From the NCBI GenBank assembly GCA_021298875.1, contig JAJTHJ010000138.1:1-7163 (forward strand): a stretch of DNA of 7,163 bases. The letters run 5' to 3'. This document shows positions 5,401 to 7,163 of this stretch, piece by piece. The number at the start of each line of letters is the position of its first letter. Within the stretch, counting starts at the first letter, position 1. A model generated the notes under the pieces. The model saw only the letters and a list, made by a program, of their open reading frames with translations. It did not search any database and had not been told where the DNA came from. A program made the translations under genes and the position numbers. The DNA is from Burkholderiales bacterium (GTDB lineage Bacteria > Pseudomonadota > Gammaproteobacteria > Burkholderiales > Burkholderiaceae_F).

Positions 5401-7163
5401 GACGTGGCGCGCCTGATGCGCACGCTGCGCAAGCTGCTGGCGGCCGGGCATTCGCTGATCGTGATCGAGCACAACCTGGACGTGATCCGCTCGGCCGACT
5501 GGATCATCGACCTCGGCCCCGAAGGCGGCGACGCCGGCGGCGAGATCGTGGTCGCCGGCACGCCGCGCGAGGTGATGGCGCATGCGGGGTCGCATACGGG
5601 GAAGGCGTTGAGGGAGTACGAGCAGCAACCGGCGCCGAGCCAGGCGCAAGCATCCACGCCCCCACCCCAACCCGTCCAGCCTCGGCCTGGCAAGGCCTCG
5701 TCGCTCCAGCGGCGCGAAGCTGCGCTTCGCGAAACCCCGCTTCCGCCCACCGCTTCGCAGGGGAGGGAGTTACTCCCTCCCCCGCCTGCGGGGGAGGGCC
5801 GGGGTGGGGGCGTCAGCGCCGCCTACGCAAGCAACGACGCAACAGCCCTGCTCGCCGCCGAACCCCCCGCCGGCCGCTACCTCGCCAACGCCATCTCCAT
5901 CCGCCACGCGCGCGAGCACAACCTCAAGGGCATCGACGTCGAAATCCCGCGCGACACCTTCACGGTGATCACCGGCGTCTCAGGCAGCGGCAAGTCCACG
6001 CTCGCCTTCGACATCCTGTTCAACGAGGGGCAGCGGCGCTATCTGGAATCGCTCAACGCCTACGCGCGCTCGATCATGCAGCCGGCGGGCAAACCGGACG
6101 TGGATGCGATTTACGGCATCCCGCCCACGGTGGCGATCGAGCAGCGCACCTCGCGCGGCGGGCGCAAGTCCACCGTGGCGACGATGACCGAGGTCTATCA
6201 CTTTCTGCGCCTGCTCTACATGAAGCTCGGCGTGCAGCACTGCCCGGACTGCAAAGTGCCGGTGCAGCCACAAAGCTTCGAGGCCATCGCCGCCAGCATC
6301 CTGCGCGAGTTTCGCGGCCGGCACATTGGCCTCATGGCGCCGCTGGTGGTCAACCGCAAGGGCTATTACACCGATCTCGCCAAGTGGGCCAAGGGCAAGG
6401 GCTACACGCATCTGCGCGTGGACGGCGAGTTCCTGCCCACCGCCAAGTGGCCGCGGCTGGATCGCTTCCGCGAGCACACGATCGAGCTGCCGGTCGGCGA
6501 TCTGGTCGTCTACTCCGATCAGGAAGCGCAGTTGCGCGCGCTACTCGCCGCCGCGCTGGAGCATGGGCACGGCGTGGTGCATGTGGTGTATCCGCTGGAT
6601 CGGCTGCGCGAGGCGCTTTCCTCCCCTCGCCCGCATCAGCGGGAGAGGGGCGGGGGTGAGGGTCAGAGCGCCGCAATCAAGGTGGACCTCGACCAAAAGG
6701 TCTACTCGACCAAGCGCGCCTGCCCGTCCTGCGGCACCTCGTTCCCCGAGCCGGACCCGCGCCTGTTTTCGTACAACAGCAAGCACGGCTGGTGCACCGC
6801 TTGCTACGGCACGGGCCTGAAGTTGCAAGGCTTCGACGCCGAACAAACCGGCGAAGAAACGATCTGGAACGCTTGGTACGAGGGCGAAACCGCGCCTTGC
6901 GAAAGCTGCCACGGTCAGCGGCTGAACCGCGTGGCGCTGGCTGTGCAATGGCAGGGCCGCTCGATCGCGCAACTGGCCGCCGGCTCCGTGGCCGACGCCC
7001 GCAAGCTCTTCGGCAGCCTGCAACTGCAAGGCCGCGACGAAGCCATCGCCCGCGACGTGCTGACCGAGATCGGCTCGCGGCTCGACTTTCTGCAAGAGGT
7101 CGGGCTGGGTTATCTCGCGCTCGACCGCGCCGCGCCAACGCTTTCCGGCGGCGAGGCGCAGCG
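2479..7163 (+). CDS. uvrA: Tandem (double-module) UvrA-like excinuclease ABC ATPase, 3' end outside the window
   Basis: UvrA is the ATP-dependent DNA-damage sensor of nucleotide excision repair. It loads UvrB and acts as a dimer with two ABC sites per chain. Here 1561 complete codons are visible without a stop, against about 940 residues in an ordinary UvrA. Module 1 has Walker A (35-43), a four-Cys zinc module (Cys278, 281, 302, 305), an insertion domain, CTACGG (420-425), signature LSGGE (572-576), Walker B with Asp598-Glu599 and His631. Its second ABC half has Walker A (731-739), a zinc finger C-x2-C-x19-C-x2-C (830-856), LSGGE (924-928), Walker B Asp965-Glu966 and His998. Module 2 starts near 1135, with Walker A (1166-1174), a UvrB-binding-like region, a zinc module (1415-1442) and LSGGE (1555-1559), then is cut by the window edge. 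Double UvrA paralogues of this kind are known from Bordetella/Burkholderia relatives; their role is poorly defined. Palindromic repeats interrupt it in frame at residues about 184-199, 241-269, 451-483, 1060-1112 and 1381-1396. The ATG at 2479 follows an in-frame stop at 2422. Confidence 0.93.
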   Translation, partial: MSSSDKAIRIRGARQNNLKNLDLDLPTGELIVVTGVSGSGKSSLVFDTLYAEGQRRYVETFSPYARQFLDRMDRPQVDRIEGVPPAIAIDQTNPVRTSRSTVGTMTELNDHLKVLFARAATLYCRGCGKPVRRDSAQSIYDDLHARCNSLTERRLTISFPVKLPANFTEDEVRAHLDAQGYTRTLPSPASAGEGSGVRVLDVVQDRLRWSSAERERVIEALESALRFGGGRVDVHVEEKAPSPRPSPADAGEGVKRGRSSADADEGAKTWRFSTDLHCADCDIHYAEMHPSSFSFNSPLGACETCRGFGRVIGVDYGLVIPDERKTLREGAVKPWQTASFAECQRDLIKFATRFDVPLDTPWNLLDDKHRRWVIDGEPGWTGKWQTQWYGIKRYFDWLESKAYKMHIRVLLSRYRSYTPCTACGGARLKPEALLWRVGAREDADAVLAAGILPSPPPLSRGERGENPLPPGEGGARSAPGEGRPSLIGTYRRFKPLNVAWSDEQLTQLPGLSLHDLMLLPLERVRLFFDRLNFQGVLDQATELLLEEVRARLKFLNDVGLGYLTLDRQSRTLSGGEVQRINLTTALGTSLVNTLFVLDEPSIGLHPRDMHRVIEVMHRLRTAGNTLVVVEHDPQVMLAADRMLDMGPGPGERGGNIVFNGTPDEIKRADTLTGAYLSGRKRVDVPILDAFGRATRNVPPDTPRLLLEGARHNNLRNLSVEFPLGKLVVVTGVSGSGKSTLVQDVLYPALAKAKGKGVESPGAHDRLLGDDWVAEVAMVDQSPIGKTTRSNPASYVGAWDAIRALFAKAPLARERGYTAGMFSFNAGDGRCPACGGNGFEHVEMQFLSDVYLRCPDCDGKRFRPEVLEVTLALGARKLSVAEALNLTVSEALTAFASEREVTRALQPLPDVGLEYVKLGQPVPTLSGGEAQRLKIAGFLAEAAKSGTTGEPVGSRLARKGALLLFDEPTTGLHFDDVARLMRTLRKLLAAGHSLIVIEHNLDVIRSADWIIDLGPEGGDAGGEIVVAGTPREVMAHAGSHTGKALREYEQQPAPSQAQASTPPPQPVQPRPGKASSLQRREAALRETPLPPTASQGRELLPPPPAGEGRGGGVSAAYASNDATALLAAEPPAGRYLANAISIRHAREHNLKGIDVEIPRDTFTVITGVSGSGKSTLAFDILFNEGQRRYLESLNAYARSIMQPAGKPDVDAIYGIPPTVAIEQRTSRGGRKSTVATMTEVYHFLRLLYMKLGVQHCPDCKVPVQPQSFEAIAASILREFRGRHIGLMAPLVVNRKGYYTDLAKWAKGKGYTHLRVDGEFLPTAKWPRLDRFREHTIELPVGDLVVYSDQEAQLRALLAAALEHGHGVVHVVYPLDRLREALSSPRPHQRERGGGEGQSAAIKVDLDQKVYSTKRACPSCGTSFPEPDPRLFSYNSKHGWCTACYGTGLKLQGFDAEQTGEETIWNAWYEGETAPCESCHGQRLNRVALAVQWQGRSIAQLAAGSVADARKLFGSLQLQGRDEAIARDVLTEIGSRLDFLQEVGLGYLALDRAAPTLSGGEAQ
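3028..3074 (-). repeat. In-frame palindromic element 1, within the UvrB-binding-like region of module 1
   Basis: The ends are ACCCTC (3028-3033) and GAGGGT (3069-3074). Inside is a hairpin whose arms are CCCCTC-g-CCCGC and GCGGG-a-GAGGGG around an ATCA loop (3033-3060), with a single mismatch. The loop is the reverse complement of the TGAT loop in element 2, so the element lies in the opposite orientation. It encodes TLPSPASAGEGSGVRV (residues 184-199), between AHLDAQGYTR and LDVVQDRLRW, which read as ordinary UvrA-type protein. It is nearly identical to element 5 apart from one extra T at 3061. Confidence 0.85.
3199..3283 (+). repeat. In-frame palindromic element 2 with a 39-base tandem duplication
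   Basis: After a CCCTCACCCC lead-in, a perfect 11-bp stem CCCTCTCCCGC (3211-3221) and GCGGGAGAGGG (3226-3236) closes on a TGAT loop. A degenerate second copy follows with a period of 39 bases (13 codons). The blocks GAGGGAGTAAAGA (3232-3244) and GAGGGAGCAAAGA (3271-3283) differ by one base, while the second stem has lost pairing. It encodes about 29 residues (roughly 241-269), including PADAGEGVK and its repeat SADADEGAK, and ends nine residues before the first zinc-binding Cys of module 1. Confidence 0.85.
3831..3927. repeat. In-frame 97-base element 3 with 13-bp terminal inverted repeats and three hairpins
   Basis: The perfect terminal repeats are TCTTCCCTCACCC (3831-3843) and GGGTGAGGGAAGA (3915-3927). 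Between them are three consecutive hairpins: CCCCTCTC/GAGAGGGG (3847-3854, 3862-3869), CCCTCTCCC/GGGAGAGGG (3876-3884, 3888-3896) and GGCGCGC/GCGCGCC (3898-3904, 3908-3914). This looks like a paired-REP or MITE-like unit. It is translated through residues about 451-483, between the module 1 CTACGG motif region (420-425) and the conserved LSLHDLMLLPLERVRLFF block, and the frame is kept. No target-site duplication is obvious. Confidence 0.85.
5656..5813. repeat. In-frame 158-base MITE-like element 4 in the linker between UvrA modules
   Basis: The perfect 13-bp terminal inverted repeats are ACGCCCCCACCCC (5656-5668) and GGGGTGGGGGCGT (5801-5813). Internal hairpins are CGCGAAGC/GCTTCGCG (5713-5720, 5724-5731) and CCCTCCCCCGC/GCGGGGGAGGG (5775-5785, 5788-5798). 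A competing pair, GGGAGGGAG/CTCCCTCCC (5761-5769, 5773-5781), shares the middle arm. It encodes about 53 Pro/Arg/Gly-rich residues (1060-1112) between the end of module 1 (KALREYEQQ) and the start of module 2 (ISIRHAREHNLK), where the reading frame continues. The direct repeat CGCAAGCA occurs at 5645-5652 and 5826-5833, near but not touching the ends. Confidence 0.8.
6620..6664 (-). repeat. In-frame palindromic element 5, in the UvrB-binding-like region of module 2
   Basis: Bases 6620-6650 are identical to 3030-3060 of element 1 (31 of 31). Both then continue with CGGGGGTGAGGGT, except that element 1 has one extra T between the two parts. The hairpin arms and the ATCA loop are the same, and so is the orientation. 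The gene reads this copy in a different phase, giving SSPRPHQRERGGGEG (residues about 1381-1395) instead of the peptide encoded by element 1. It interrupts the end of the UvrB-binding-like region, 19 residues before the first zinc-module Cys of module 2. Confidence 0.85.

Noticed and set aside
4192..5670. Long open frame on the minus strand (492 codons) inside the UvrA-like gene
   Set aside because: It is an antisense shadow created by the GC-rich third positions of the UvrA frame. The product is Arg/Ala/His-rich and shows no motif, whereas the plus strand encodes intact ATPase motifs throughout.
5656..5813. Intein or gene boundary between the two UvrA modules
   Set aside because: The inserted stretch is only about 53 residues, has no intein splicing motifs, and there is no stop or new start with a ribosome binding site between the modules.
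3028..6664. CRISPR array suggested by several similar palindromic repeats
   Set aside because: The copies are hundreds to thousands of bases apart, vary in length and orientation, have no uniform spacers and lie inside a protein-coding frame.
2479..7163. Interpretation of the UvrA-like gene as a pseudogene broken by repeats
   Set aside because: The frame is continuous through all five elements, and the Walker A, zinc, signature and Walker B motifs are intact before and after each, so a functional gene is more likely.

Overview
This is a high-GC window (roughly two thirds G+C) with strongly GC-biased third codon positions. It probably comes from a proteobacterial chromosome. The best lineage clue is the large UvrA paralogue built from two UvrA modules, an architecture known mainly from Bordetella/Burkholderia-type Betaproteobacteria. 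That assignment is an inference, because no rRNA or other marker gene is present.

Layout, left to right: (1) the C-terminal end of a transcriptional regulator with a BTAD-like helical domain, cut by the left edge; (2) a 55-residue basic helical protein of unknown function with a good ribosome binding site; (3) a 420-residue calpain-like (family C2) cysteine protease with a recognisable Cys-His-Asn triad. These three lie on the plus strand at short spacing and may form one transcription unit. (4) A minus-strand gene for a 113-residue single-pass membrane protein follows. (5) It is divergent, across a 203-base intergenic region, from a very large plus-strand gene that runs off the right edge. 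This is the tandem UvrA-like ATPase, with 1561 complete codons visible. It contains one whole UvrA module (two ABC ATPase sites), a linker, and the first part of a second module up to its first ABC signature.

The most unusual feature is that the UvrA-like gene carries palindromic repeat elements at five sites inside its reading frame (about 45 to 158 bases each). They share GC-rich arms of the type CCCTCTCCC/GGGAGAGGG and together add about 140 residues of Pro/Gly/Ser/Glu/Arg-rich sequence. All five keep the frame open, and every UvrA motif expected before and after them is intact. They sit between conserved blocks: three in the UvrB-binding-like regions of the two modules (two sites in module 1, one in module 2), one just after the CxxCGG motif of module 1, and one in the linker between modules. 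This resembles the in-frame palindromic elements described in Rickettsia, here concentrated in one DNA-repair-type gene. The two modules also appear to keep different accessory domains: module 1 has the insertion domain, and module 2 has the fuller UvrB-binding-like domain.
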